NCBI GenBank assembly: GCA_903884235.1
Contig: CAISEB010000010.1
Location: 1-59,929, forward strand
Length of the DNA: 59,929 nucleotides
Reading direction: 5' to 3'
Source of the DNA: an uncultured Pseudomonadota bacterium
GTDB lineage: Bacteria > Pseudomonadota > Gammaproteobacteria > Steroidobacterales > Steroidobacteraceae
Part shown: in pieces, positions 37,401 to 46,566 of the stretch
How positions within the stretch are numbered: position 1 is the stretch's first letter
Layout: each line of letters opens with the position of its first letter
Made by a program: the position numbers and the translations under genes
The notes under the pieces: model-generated
What the model was told of the DNA's origin: nothing
Databases searched by the model: none
The model's input: the letters and a program-made list of their open reading frames with translations, nothing else

Positions 37401-40400
37401 CAGCGCGCCAGGGGTCAGGCCGAGGTCACCGAAGCGCCACGTCGACAGGTCCCACGCGGAAGCCAGGTGGAGGTCGCCGGGTGCGGTGAGTTCGACGCCG
37501 GGGATCACGCTGACCGGCGGCTGGCCGGAACGACCGAGTGCCGTATCGAGGGCCGTCGCGTTCGCCATGAACGCGGCGGCGTCCGCATAGACGGGGTTCG
37601 ACGGATCCGGCGACTCGATCGCGTAGGTGATGACCCCGCCGGTGGCGTAGCTCTGGTAACCCTCGACGGTGACCCCGGAGGCGCCGCCGATCGTGCCACC
37701 GAGGACGATCTGGCGTGTCGTGGGATCCGAGTTCAGGACCGAATCCACCGCCGAGCGGGGCGCCCGGATCCAGACCGTCCCAGTGTCGGTCGCGACGGAT
37801 GCGGAGCCGCTGCCCGAGGTGCCGCCGACGGCGAGCGAACTCGCCGCGCCCAGGTAAACGCCGCCCGTCGCCGAGAGCAGATTGACGGTCCCGCCCCGCG
37901 TCGCGCTCGCGGTCGCATCCGCGCGGATGGATCCATCCACCCGCACGTCGCCGAGTGCCGCGAGCGTGACGGTGTGACCAGTCGGACCGGACGCATCGAT
38001 GGCGCCAGCCACCGTGATCGCGCCCTGGTCGGCGGTCATCGAGACATTGCCATTGCGCAGCGTCGTCCCGCTCCCGACGACGATGTCGCCCGCGCCGCGC
38101 AGTCGCAGCGAGAGATCACCGGTAAACCCGGCGGCCGTGTCCACGGCGAGCACGCTCGCCACGTCGACGTGCGCCGCATCGACACTGAGGGACGCCCCGG
38201 ACTGACCGACAGCACCGGCACCCGCAAAGTGGCCACCGAGACTGACGGAACCGGACGTCGCGGCCAGCACCACCGAGCCGCCGGCGCCAGTGCCCTGGCC
38301 CGCCGACACGTCGACCGACGCGCCGGGATCCAGCGTCACGTCGCCGCCGGTGGCGACGAGGCTGACAAGCCCGCCCGGGGCGCTGACCGTGACCCCGTCG
38401 AAGGTCTTCGAGAATCCAGAGACGTCGACCAGCGCATGGCCGCCGAGAATCACGCTACCCGCCGTAGCCGTCGCGAGCAGTTGCCCGGCTGGCAGCCGAA
38501 CGCTCGTGTCGAGCGAGACGCTCGAGCCGCTCAACGACAGCGCACCACCGGCGACGGGCACGGGCGCGCTCGATCCGCTCGTCGCCGCGACGTTCGCGAG
38601 GGTGAGCGTACCGATCGCCGCAAGCCCCACGTTGAACGCCCCGCGGGTCGACAGGACCGGCGTCGTCACGCTGAGATTCCCAGCCGTCGCGAACGTCGCG
38701 TCGGCGTTGCCGACGACGGCGGTGCTGGCGGTCACCGTGCTGCCGATCACGGCGGAGACGCCGAACGTGCCGCCCGACAGCTCGACAGTCGAGGCGAGGA
38801 CGTCGAAGGAGCCGGTTCCACTGGAGACGACGACCGGCGTCGCGGCCGGTCCTCCCAGCACCACATCGCCTGCCGTCACCGTGAGCTGCGCACCCGGTGT
38901 TTCGGCCACGAGACCCGGCGCGACGAGTGCGAGACGCTGCAGGGTCAGGGAAGTCGATCCGAAGAACTCGATGGGATTCGGCGAGGCGAGCTCCAGATTC
39001 GCGCTGTTGAGGCCCGCGAGCAGTGCCGGAGTCAACGCGAGACCGGCGAAGCCGGTCGGCGTCGGTCCGACGCCGATCAGGGTCGAGCCCAGTCGCACGC
39101 TCGCCCCGCTCGCCTGCAGGGCTCCCTCGAAATCGACCACGCCACCGGAATTGAAGGTAACGGACCCCGTCGCCGCGACTGTCGCGCCCGAAGCGACAAT
39201 GATCGCGCCGGAGCCCCCGCTGCCGGAGACCAGGACGTTCTGCTGCGCGCCGGTCGACGCCCGCAACAGCGCGGTGCCGGCGGGCATCGTGAGCGCGCCG
39301 CCGACGGCGACCGCGGCGCCACTCGCGTTGACGGCCGACGTCGCCTCGAGCTGCACCGAGCTGCTGCCGGCGAGCAGGATCTCCTGGCCGGAGAGCGTCG
39401 CAAACGGAGCGACGATGACGTTCGCGGCGCCGACGTTGAGCGTCGTCCCCGACGCCGAGGCGACCCGAACTCCGCCGAGGAGCAGCGACTCGGCACCGAG
39501 CGCATCCAGTTGCGTGGGGTCGAGCGTGACGTAGCCGGCGGGCGCCGTGGCGGCGTTCGAGGATACGTAGAGATTGGCGCTCGACAGGTCGATCGCGGCA
39601 CCCCGGCTTCCGGATGCCCCGTGAGTGGTGTCGACCGCCCCGGCGAGCGCGGCCGCGACCGTCGCGTTGATCGAGATGCTGCCCGCGTCCATCGGCAGCC
39701 GCGGAGGCGCCACGCCAACGGCCTGTGCCTCGCCCGCGAAGAAGGTATTGGCCGAGGTCAGCGCGTAGCTCGCCTCCTGCAGCGCATAGCTGCCGGGCAT
39801 GACGTCGAACCCGGACGTCTGGGTCGCGCCGCGGCCCGTGACGCCGGCCGTCAGGTAACCGGCGACGATGACGCTGCCATCAAGCTGCCCGAGCGTCACG
39901 CCCTGCGCGAGGTTCGTGTACCCCGGGACGGCCTTGACGAGGAACGCCCCGGGCAGGAGCGCATATCGCGCCGGCAGGAGCGTGTAGGTGCCGGCCGCGA
40001 GTCCGCCGCCGCCCGCGAGATACACGCTGCTGCCAGGCTGCAGGGTGAAGCCCTGGCCGTTCAGCGGGTCGACGGGCGCCGCAGCGAGCTGCGCGCCAGG
40101 AAGCACCGCGTAGAGATTCGGACTGACGAAGTTGGACAGCACGTCCCGGGTCCCGCCGGTCCCGGCCGTAAACTCGAAGGCCGTCAGGTCACCGCCACCG
40201 GACACGTCGATGACCGCACCCTTCTGCAGGTTGAACGTCGCCGCCGACACGTTTACGGCCTTCTGTGGCGGCAGCAGGTCACCGGCCGCGACGCCGTAGA
40301 CCTGGGTGACCGTTGGGTTGACCGGGTAGATCCAGTCGAGCCCGCCCTGCGTTTCGCCGAAGATCACGTTCTGACCACTGCCGGAGACGGACGTCACGCT

Positions 40401-43400
40401 ACCGGCCTCGAGGTTGACGACGCCGGCGCTCAGGCCGATCGTCCCGAACGGCGCCCGGATCACACCGGAATCATCGATCTGCATCGCGGTCAGGTTGAGC
40501 GTGCCCGCGGCGCTCAGCACCGCACCCGCGGTTCCCGGCATCGTGCCGATCGTCATCCGGCCGAGCACGGGATCAGTGGTCGACGCCTGGATCGAATAGG
40601 TCGTCAGGGAGACCGGATAGATCTGCTGGGCATCCAGAGTGAGCGCACCGCCACTGATCATGTGGCCGGCGTAGCTGGTCCCGCCGGCGGTCTGCACGCC
40701 GATGGCGCGAATGTCCCCGGCCGACTGGAGTGTCTCGGCGGAATACCCCGACAGCGTGAACGACCCGTTCAAGTCGAGCAGGCCGGCCGTCACCAGGAGT
40801 TGGGCCGGGCCCGCAGCGGGCACCGTGCTGATGGACTGCGTGAGGATGTCGCTGGAGCCGAGCGCGACATACGGTGAACTGAGCGTCACCGTCCCCGAGC
40901 CCAGTCCATGCAGGTCGCCGGCGTTCACCGTCAGGCTGATGGCGGGGTTCAGGGACACTCCACTCTCGAAGGCGACACTGCCGAGCGCAACCGTGTAGGT
41001 GGGTCCACCGTTGTTCCCGAGCAGGTTGCCGGCGGAGAAGTGAAGCTGGTCGAAGCCGCCCGCGTTGATCAGGGACGCGGAGATCCGCCCCTGCCCGTTC
41101 AGGGCGAATGGCACGGCGCCGCCCTCGGGCACCACCACCGGCGCCTCGGCGGTCGTGATCGTCAGGACGCGCGGCGTCGACGGGAAGCTGACGATCGAGC
41201 GCGACGACCCGTTGCCCAGGTCGCCATTGACCGAGACGGACAGGGTGCCGCCCGCCGCAACGGCGCCGGTCGCCGACCCCGCTCCCCCGCCGTCCGCGTG
41301 CATCGTCGAATCGAACTGGATCCCCTCGGCCCCGAACAGCGAGATCGACCCGCCGGCCGATGCCACGTCGAGGCGCTGGTAGGTCGGGTTCGAGGTCGAG
41401 CGCCGCAGGTCCAGCGTCCCGACGGCACCACGGGCGTCGAGCTCCGCGCCCGCCGCCGCGATCAGGTAGCCGTTCTCGGCTAGCAGCGAGATGGAACCGC
41501 CCGGGAGCACCTTGCCGAGGTCGAGCCCGAGGGTGTTCGGCGTATAGACCGTCGTTCCGCTGACGTCGATGACCGCGCCCGCACCGAGCCACAGGCCCTG
41601 GTCGGCGACGTAACCGAACCCGAGCGACGAGGGGACGACGTCGAGCGTGACCTGCCCGCCCGGCGCGACCAGTTTGCCATCGTCGATGATGCGCGAGTCC
41701 GTGCGCGCGGTGATCGACCCGAGCGGGTCTGTCGTGATCGAGGCGCCCGCCGCGATGACCAGGCTGGAATGCGGAGCGTCCGGATTGATCGGCGCCGTAC
41801 TCGCGAGTGTCAGGCTCTCCGGTACCCGCTGCCACACGGGCAGCAACACCGGCGTGGCGAGGCCATAGAGCGAAACCGCCGACGGCGCCGCGATCACGCC
41901 GGGATCGAGCTGCAGATTCTGCTGTGCCAGGCTCAGGTTCACGTCGGCGAGAACCTCGAGCCCGGAAGCGGTCGATTTCAACGTGACGTTGGCGAAGCCG
42001 TTGTTCGTGAGCAATCCAGGCGAAATCGCGACAGCGAGCGGATCCGAGCAGCTCAGCGATGTCACGCACACCGCGCCGAGCCCGATCGACAGGGTGCCGC
42101 CATTCGCAAGCGCATAGCCGCTCAGGCTCGGATCGAACACCGTGGTCGTCGCGGCGTTGCCGTAATAGTTGCCGGGCTTGTCGCTGATCGTGATCGTGCC
42201 GCCGCGCCCCGGGACGATGGCCCCGGCCACCGTCGCCTGCGCCCCGCCGCTGACGTCGATGGCGAATCCGGCTGGAAGGTAGAGCGAGCCGCTGGTGCTG
42301 GCGAGGGTGACCTGGCCGCCGCTCGTGAACAGCGGCGACGGCTGGGCGCCAGCGAGGATCGGGCTGTCGTTCACCCACTCGCCGCCTGCCGAGATCGAGC
42401 CCGATCCGAGAGCGTAGATCCCGGGCAGCGGCAGGTTGAGGTCGCCGTTGTAGACCACGGTCGGCACCGCGGACAGCGACACGGATCCACCCGGTGCCGT
42501 GATCGCCCCGCCGATCAGCACGCGGCCGGCGCCGATCGTCAGCGATCCACCGGCACCCATGGCGAGCGTCTGTCCGACCGGCAGCGCGACGATCCCGTCG
42601 GCATAGACCGCCACACGCGACATGCCGCCGCTCTGCAGCATGGCGGGACTGAGGTCGCTGACGAATCCGGCCGGCAGCGGGTCCCGGGCCGGATCAAACG
42701 CGCCGCCGTTTGGCCCGGTCAGCGTCGCGAGCACCGAGGTGGGCTGGAACGAGAGCGCCGTCAGGACTTCAGTCTGCAGGGTATCGCTCAGCGCACCGGC
42801 GTTGCCGAGGATCAGCTGCCCGCCGAGGGGCACCTGATTGTAGGCGCGGTAGAGCTGTCCGCTGGCGACGGTCGTCGCCGGAAGACGCTGGTACGGGCCG
42901 ACCGTGACATCGCCGAGCAGCGCACCGTCGAAAATCACCGACGGCGCGATCACCGTCACCGAGCCGGCATCCTTGCCCTCCACGTATCCCGGCGTCCACA
43001 CGCCGCGCGGGTCCCGCCCGAACGAGGCGACGCTCGCCGCCGTACCCCAGTGGGGGTCGCTCAGGCTGATGCTGTCGAGGGTGCCGACGTAGACGCCATT
43101 GGGGTCTGCGCTGGCGATATTGTAGGCCACGCCGTTGCTACCGAGCAGCACGCTGCTCTTGACGTAACCGGACTGCCAGTCGATCGAGCCGCCGGAGACA
43201 TTCACGGTGGCCGACGGGCTCTGGATGAACGACCCGGACGTCGTCATCGTCACCGTCCCGCCCGTCAGGTTGCGCTGGAAAACGTCACGGCGCAGCGTCG
43301 AGACGTCGCCCAGCAGGTTGGCGATCGGCGTGCCGACCCATGCGTTGCCGTTCGCATCGACTCCGTAGTTGCGGATGTCGACGTACGCCGTGAGTCCGCG

Positions 43401-44744
43401 CAACGCGCCATTGCGTTGCGCGGGGTTGTCCGCGAACTCGGAGCCCCGCAACTGGACCGCGAGGGAATTGTCGGACACCGACTCCTGGATGTTGGCACCG
43501 GAAACGTCGATGACGCTATCGGGCGCCATCCAGATCCTCGAGGTGTCCGGCACCGCGGAGGTGACGCCCGGGTGGGTCGTCGCCGTGATCGTGACATTGC
43601 CGCTGGTCGCCGTGACCTGCGCTGCGCTCTCGAGAAGGACCGTGGCCCCGCTCATCGTCACCAGCGACTTCGGCTGCGCGGTGACGTCCACCGCGGTGTC
43701 CGACGCCGAGCCCTCGAGCGTCACCTCGGTCACGCTGCCCGGGCCGAGGGTCAGGGTGCCCATCTCGCTGTACTGCAACCTTCCTGGCGTCGACAGCTGG
43801 CTCGCCGGCGTATCGCGCGCCTGCAACAGGATGGACCCGTTGGCCCGCGTCGTCGTCGTGGCGGATACGCGACCGGCCTGGTTCACCGCGAGCCCGGCGA
43901 GCGTGACGTTACCTCGGTTCGCGATCAGCTGGCCCATGCCGCCCGCCGCTCCGCTCGCCCCATCGTTGGTGACGGTACCGCCGGTACCGACCTCGATCAG
44001 CAGGCCGCGGACGTTAGGGTCGGTGCTCGCCGCGAGGAAGATGCGCTGGCCGGCGCCGAGGATCGTCTGGCCGTCGGGCGTGCTGATAGTGCCGCCGTTC
44101 TCGACGTTCGGTGCGAAGAGGAAGACCTGGCCGCCGTTCGAGGTGATCGCAGCGCCGTTCTGGACGAGGACATCGCCACTCTTCAGGGCATGCCCGCCCG
44201 CGTCCACGTAGGGCAGGAACGCCGGGGACGTGTTCGCGCTGGCGCCGCCGATGCCGAGGTTCAGCGCCGAATCGCTGATATTGAGGCTGGATGCGACCAG
44301 GCCGCCGACGTTCACGACGGCGGTCCTTCCGAACAGGAACCCGTTCTGGTTGAGCAGGTAGACGGTACCGTTCGAGTTCAGCGAGCCGAAGATCTTGGTC
44401 GCGTCGCTCTGGAAGATACGGTTGATCGCGATGGAGCTGGCGTTGGGCTGAACGAACGTGACGGTGCCGTCGGCGGAGATATTGAAGTTCGACCAATTGA
44501 GGACCGCGGACGTGCTCGCCTGCGTCACCGTCAGCTTGGTCGCGGTGGCGCTCAACGACGCGGAGCCCTGGGTGACGAAGGCGGTCGGTCCCGTGGCCCC
44601 GCAACTGGCCGCCGCACAGGTGCGTGGCAATTCCGTCGCCCCGGCGGGCGGCGCCGCGGCAAATGTCATCGTCGCGGCCGCGAACAGCACTCCCCAACGC
44701 CTTACGGCGGGAGCCGGGTTCGTGACGACTGGGAATGTCTTCAT
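34443..44744 (-). CDS. Giant TpsA exoprotein (filamentous haemagglutinin-like)
   Basis: A 3433-residue secreted protein. After a signal peptide (about residues 1-36) comes a TPS secretion domain with hallmark segments NWSNFNISADGTVTFVQP, SSIAINRIFQSDATKIFG and GTVYLLNQNGFLFG, then VNVGGLVASSLNIS. The rest is a very long, Gly/Ala/Ser/Thr/Val-rich repetitive beta-helix predicted to form a fibre. Cysteines come in pairs: 43/48, about 890, and 3419/3426 in the last 15 residues (DDVCRPDDLECLRRQ). The C-terminal pair recalls the disulfide loop that anchors HMW1-type adhesins. It lies 11 bases downstream of the TpsB gene and upstream of the ExbB fusion. Likely roles are adhesion, biofilm matrix or cell-surface fibre; no toxin or protease domain is seen. 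Confidence 0.92.
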   Translation of the reverse strand: MKTFPVVTNPAPAVRRWGVLFAAATMTFAAAPPAGATELPRTCAAASCGATGPTAFVTQGSASLSATATKLTVTQASTSAVLNWSNFNISADGTVTFVQPNASSIAINRIFQSDATKIFGSLNSNGTVYLLNQNGFLFGRTAVVNVGGLVASSLNISDSALNLGIGGASANTSPAFLPYVDAGGHALKSGDVLVQNGAAITSNGGQVFLFAPNVENGGTISTPDGQTILGAGQRIFLAASTDPNVRGLLIEVGTGGTVTNDGASGAAGGMGQLIANRGNVTLAGLAVNQAGRVSATTTTRANGSILLQARDTPASQLSTPGRLQYSEMGTLTLGPGSVTEVTLEGSASDTAVDVTAQPKSLVTMSGATVLLESAAQVTATSGNVTITATTHPGVTSAVPDTSRIWMAPDSVIDVSGANIQESVSDNSLAVQLRGSEFADNPAQRNGALRGLTAYVDIRNYGVDANGNAWVGTPIANLLGDVSTLRRDVFQRNLTGGTVTMTTSGSFIQSPSATVNVSGGSIDWQSGYVKSSVLLGSNGVAYNIASADPNGVYVGTLDSISLSDPHWGTAASVASFGRDPRGVWTPGYVEGKDAGSVTVIAPSVIFDGALLGDVTVGPYQRLPATTVASGQLYRAYNQVPLGGQLILGNAGALSDTLQTEVLTALSFQPTSVLATLTGPNGGAFDPARDPLPAGFVSDLSPAMLQSGGMSRVAVYADGIVALPVGQTLAMGAGGSLTIGAGRVLIGGAITAPGGSVSLSAVPTVVYNGDLNLPLPGIYALGSGSISAGGEWVNDSPILAGAQPSPLFTSGGQVTLASTSGSLYLPAGFAIDVSGGAQATVAGAIVPGRGGTITISDKPGNYYGNAATTTVFDPSLSGYALANGGTLSIGLGAVCVTSLSCSDPLAVAISPGLLTNNGFANVTLKSTASGLEVLADVNLSLAQQNLQLDPGVIAAPSAVSLYGLATPVLLPVWQRVPESLTLASTAPINPDAPHSSLVIAAGASITTDPLGSITARTDSRIIDDGKLVAPGGQVTLDVVPSSLGFGYVADQGLWLGAGAVIDVSGTTVYTPNTLGLDLGKVLPGGSISLLAENGYLIAAAGAELDARGAVGTLDLRRSTSNPTYQRLDVASAGGSISLFGAEGIQFDSTMHADGGGAGSATGAVAAGGTLSVSVNGDLGNGSSRSIVSFPSTPRVLTITTAEAPVVVPEGGAVPFALNGQGRISASLINAGGFDQLHFSAGNLLGNNGGPTYTVALGSVAFESGVSLNPAISLTVNAGDLHGLGSGTVTLSSPYVALGSSDILTQSISTVPAAGPAQLLVTAGLLDLNGSFTLSGYSAETLQSAGDIRAIGVQTAGGTSYAGHMISGGALTLDAQQIYPVSLTTYSIQASTTDPVLGRMTIGTMPGTAGAVLSAAGTLNLTAMQIDDSGVIRAPFGTIGLSAGVVNLEAGSVTSVSGSGQNVIFGETQGGLDWIYPVNPTVTQVYGVAAGDLLPPQKAVNVSAATFNLQKGAVIDVSGGGDLTAFEFTAGTGGTRDVLSNFVSPNLYAVLPGAQLAAAPVDPLNGQGFTLQPGSSVYLAGGGGLAAGTYTLLPARYALLPGAFLVKAVPGYTNLAQGVTLGQLDGSVIVAGYLTAGVTGRGATQTSGFDVMPGSYALQEASYALTSANTFFAGEAQAVGVAPPRLPMDAGSISINATVAAALAGAVDTTHGASGSRGAAIDLSSANLYVSSNAATAPAGYVTLDPTQLDALGAESLLLGGVRVASASGTTLNVGAANVIVAPFATLSGQEILLAGSSSVQLEATSAVNASGAAVAVGGALTMPAGTALLRASTGAQQNVLVSGSGGSGAIIVASGATVAATGSVTFNSGGVVDFEGALQASGASVRLGSTLIGVGPTPTGFAGLALTPALLAGLNSANLELASPNPIEFFGSTSLTLQRLALVAPGLVAETPGAQLTVTAGDVVLGGPAATPVVVSSGTGSFDVLASTVELSGGTFGVSAVIGSTVTASTAVVGNADATFATAGNLSVTTPVLSTRGAFNVGLAAIGTLTLANVAATSGSSAPVPVAGGALSLSGSSVSLDTSVRLPAGQLLATATAGSVILGGHALVDVSGFSKTFDGVTVSAPGGLVSLVATGGDVTLDPGASVDVSAGQGTGAGGSVVLAATSGSVSLGGHFAGAGAVGQSGASLSVDAAHVDVASVLAVDTAAGFTGDLSLRLRGAGDIVVGSGTTLRNGNVSMTADQGAITVAGAIDASGPTGHTVTLAALGDVRVDGSIRADATASATRGGTVNLLSATGGVYLGAASSLAVGGTSGSGSASVATDTGTVWIRAPRSAVDSVLNSDPTTRQIVLGGTIGGASGVTVEGYQSYATGGVITYAIESPDPSNPVYADAAAFMANATALDTALGRSGQPPVSVIPGVELTAPGDLHLASAWDLSTWRFGDLGLTPGALTLRAGGSLYIDQSLSDGFQGLDPYSGFYLIPGFGQSWSYRLVAGADFGSSQPLAVTSPVNLAPGAGNVIVAPGTPSNPTTVNAPTVVRTGTGFIDIAAARDLTLSNQASVIYTAGTASPDGLPVYDTVDSGFQGLAYPTAGGNVSITVGRDVVGAVSNQLFVDWLWRSGTSVASPAGYVPAAWMVSYGNFEQGIGAFGGGDLTVVAGRDVVNLGANVPTTGVPVGDGTPTGTTTQVWGSGLLSVTAGRNIVGGKYLGMAAGAALTAGGGTSLGAPTGNAPGTYPILSLGGDVFSLTTRRDLTIEAVVNPTLLNRSALQPVVDPIAAELYATYTDQSAVDLVSTGGNVVLANRNNATDPMARSLAYDYFNGFAYPYTPALATYAPNLSATSLAGNLVIQGNMDLWPSPHGTLDLLAANSVIVATNSGHGAIHISQSDLSPAFLGTPDQPGSSLGNFDLIDVNSYYTPGSHAPAPVHGGAYASDGLPDAVPNRVVALNGDVSVMANDIANFSLLLSAKPIDIVAGRDIVNLGLNVQNFAAGNVDQVIAGRDIIYLAGRSSTGLLEQNLRTVDVSGPGELLVQAGRNVNLQTSYGITSSGNLDNSALPAGGADISVIAGVASGPQYSAFVDTYLVNSSIYDNQLMQFIQGLTGAAPASKAAALAAFKALGAPEQAGFLETLFIDELRAGGRSAAAAGPGHNDFTRAFTALETLFPGANPNLAANQVNPYQGDILLYFSRIYTLAGGNIDLYAPGGQINVGLAAAPSTFGITKTPAQLGIVAQSTGSVSAVAYSDVQVNQSRIFAADGGNILIWSTEGNIDAGRGAKTAISAPPPLIRIDANGQVTSIFPAALTGSGIQTIASTVGTLPGDVDLYAPHGVVNTNDAGIVAGNLTIAATAVLGSNFTFSGTAVGVPVVPTGLGASLAAAASSGTAASSLGTNSVESGDRAGSRAPMADTALNWLEVFVVGLGDDVCRPDDLECLRRQRHN

Positions 44745-44755
44745 TGCACCTACGC

Positions 44756-46432
44756 CTAAAACGAGTATTTCACGCTGAAGTCGAAGCGGGACGAGCGCGC
44801 GTTCGTGTGCGAGCCACGCACCTCTGGCATCGCCCAATCGACGATGGCATCGAGCGACTGGCCAACCATGTAGTGCAGCCCGAGCCCCCAACCCGCGAGG
44901 TCGGTGCGCACGCTGCCGGAGGCGATCTCGGAATTGAGCGGCTGTTGGTTCATGCCGTAGGCACGATCGTAGAAGAGCGTCCCCGAGAACGTGGAGACCC
45001 CGTGCGTGACCCCCGGCGTCCGCAGCTCGACGGCGCCCACCACCCCGGCATCGACCAGCGACTCGGCATCCAGGTAGCCGCGAACGGTATCCTCGCCGCC
45101 GAGTGCCAGCTGCTCGTTGCTGATCAACGGCTGCTCTGAATACTGGTACGCAAGCCGGGCCCCCAGCGTCCAGCCCCGATTCAGGTGCCAGCCGAGCGAC
45201 GAGTTGCCGCGCAGTACGGAGTAACCTGCGTGCGCACCGGCGCGCTTGAATTCAAACTGCGCGTCGTTGCCACCCAGTCCGCGAATGCCGAGGTTGACGC
45301 CAATCGAGTGCTGGACATCGAGGCGTTCCCCCTGCGCGGAATAGTTGTATTGGACGTTCCACAGCGCGTAGTGGATCGGCGTTCGCGCCGACACGTCGCT
45401 CGGCAGGCGGATGTCCTCGCCGAAATCCTTCCAGTCGCCACCGAAGGACAGCGATTGAACGTGTCCGACCGACGAGGCGAGCGTCAGGTTCATGCGGGCG
45501 CCGATGATGGTGCCGTTGCCGATGACTGCGAGCGTGCCGATCGCCGCCACGTCGCTCTTCGAGCGGATCGCATACGCGGACCACGTCCGATTCGGATCCG
45601 CGGTCCGCGCCAGGTACGTCAGCGCGAAGACCTCGACCTCCGAGGGCTTCTGCGGCGCCGTCTGGTACTGCAGACCCAGCGTTTCGGCACGCTGGAACAT
45701 GTTCTCGTAGCTCAGCGAGCCGACGAGTCGGGTGCGAGTCGTGTCGGCCGAATAGCGGTTGTTGAGCTCGAGGGACCCATGCAGCGGCAACGCATCCTTG
45801 ACGCCAAAGTCGACGACGAGCGTGCCGGGTGCGGAGCCCGGCTTCAGGGTCGGCGTCACCTCGCGGTCCCGCGCCTCGCCCTGCAGCGCCGAGAGTTGCG
45901 ACTGAAGCTCGGGAATGTTCGGAATCTCTCCCTCCTTCGCGGCCGGCAGGCGCTCGAGGATGCGGCGTTCCGAGTAGTAGCGTGCACCGGCGATGCGCAC
46001 CTTCTCGATGCGCCCTTCCGTCACCTGCAGGCGCACGACGCCGTCGTCAACGGATTGCTCGGGAATATCCACGAGCACGGTCCCGAAGCCCGCGCTGCGA
46101 TAGGCCGCGACGAGCGCATCGCGGGCCGCCTCGACGGCGGCAAGGGAGCGTCCCTCGCCCAGCAGCGGATAGACGGCACTCTCGATCGCGCGGATCGGCA
46201 GCTTCGTGTTGCCGAGCACACGGAATTCATAGATCGGAAAGGTGTCCGTCGCCGGAGACACCCCATCCATCGGCGACGTTGCAAGCGGCGGGTCGGCGGC
46301 CAGCGCATTCGAGGACATGCAAAGGGCGCTCAGCAGGACACCCGTCACGCCGCAAACCGGTCCGCGCCGGCCGCCGCACGAACCTGTGGAGAATCGCGAG
46401 CGACGGTAAGACAAAGACGCACTCCAGGCCAT
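44756..46432 (-). CDS. TpsB outer-membrane transporter (ShlB/FhaC/HecB family)
   Basis: A 558-residue outer-membrane protein of two-partner secretion. After the signal peptide it has a POTRA region (EFRVLGNTKLPIRAIESAVY, VLVDIPEQSVDDGVVRLQV) and a 16-strand-type barrel with the loop motif GGEDTVRGYLDAE near residue 449 and terminal strand RFDFSVKYSF. It should recognise the TPS domain of the downstream TpsA and thread it across the outer membrane. ATG 46432 is preferred; a GTG at 46453 lies against the T-run of an upstream terminator and lacks a ribosome site. Gene order tpsB-tpsA is the usual one. Confidence 0.93.
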   Translation of the reverse strand: MAWSASLSYRRSRFSTGSCGGRRGPVCGVTGVLLSALCMSSNALAADPPLATSPMDGVSPATDTFPIYEFRVLGNTKLPIRAIESAVYPLLGEGRSLAAVEAARDALVAAYRSAGFGTVLVDIPEQSVDDGVVRLQVTEGRIEKVRIAGARYYSERRILERLPAAKEGEIPNIPELQSQLSALQGEARDREVTPTLKPGSAPGTLVVDFGVKDALPLHGSLELNNRYSADTTRTRLVGSLSYENMFQRAETLGLQYQTAPQKPSEVEVFALTYLARTADPNRTWSAYAIRSKSDVAAIGTLAVIGNGTIIGARMNLTLASSVGHVQSLSFGGDWKDFGEDIRLPSDVSARTPIHYALWNVQYNYSAQGERLDVQHSIGVNLGIRGLGGNDAQFEFKRAGAHAGYSVLRGNSSLGWHLNRGWTLGARLAYQYSEQPLISNEQLALGGEDTVRGYLDAESLVDAGVVGAVELRTPGVTHGVSTFSGTLFYDRAYGMNQQPLNSEIASGSVRTDLAGWGLGLHYMVGQSLDAIVDWAMPEVRGSHTNARSSRFDFSVKYSF

Positions 46433-46454
46433 CGAATTTCCGGTCGCTCTCACT

Positions 46455-46488
46455 AAAAAGGGCGGCCATGCACAGACATGGCCGCCCT
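46455..46488 (-). terminator. Strong intrinsic terminator after the PstS-like gene
   Basis: On the minus strand AGGGCGGCCATG and CATGGCCGCCCT form a perfect 12-bp stem with a 6-base loop followed by TTTTT. It lies between the PstS-like gene (stop at 46567) and tpsB (start at 46432), so the surface-protein genes upstream and the secretion genes downstream may be expressed at different levels. Confidence 0.85.
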
Positions 46489-46566
46489 CTGGTTTCCCAG
46501 GGCCCTCACGCCTCGCGCCGGTGCGCGAAATAGCGTGAGGGCCAATCGTTGCAGTATCGTGTCAGC

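Noticed and set aside
37467-40877. Very long plus-strand open frame (over 1100 codons) opposite tpsA
   Set aside because: Arg/Ala/Asp-rich translation without domains; it is the antisense shadow of the GC-rich tpsA gene.
34443-44744. Contact-dependent inhibition toxin or polymorphic toxin in the TpsA C-terminus
   Set aside because: No VENN-type motif, no distinct toxin domain and no small immunity gene downstream; the next genes are exbB-exbD-tonB.
41769-44759. 996-codon plus-strand open frame opposite tpsA
   Set aside because: Same antisense artefact; composition is unlike a protein and TpsA in the opposite frame has a clear TPS domain.
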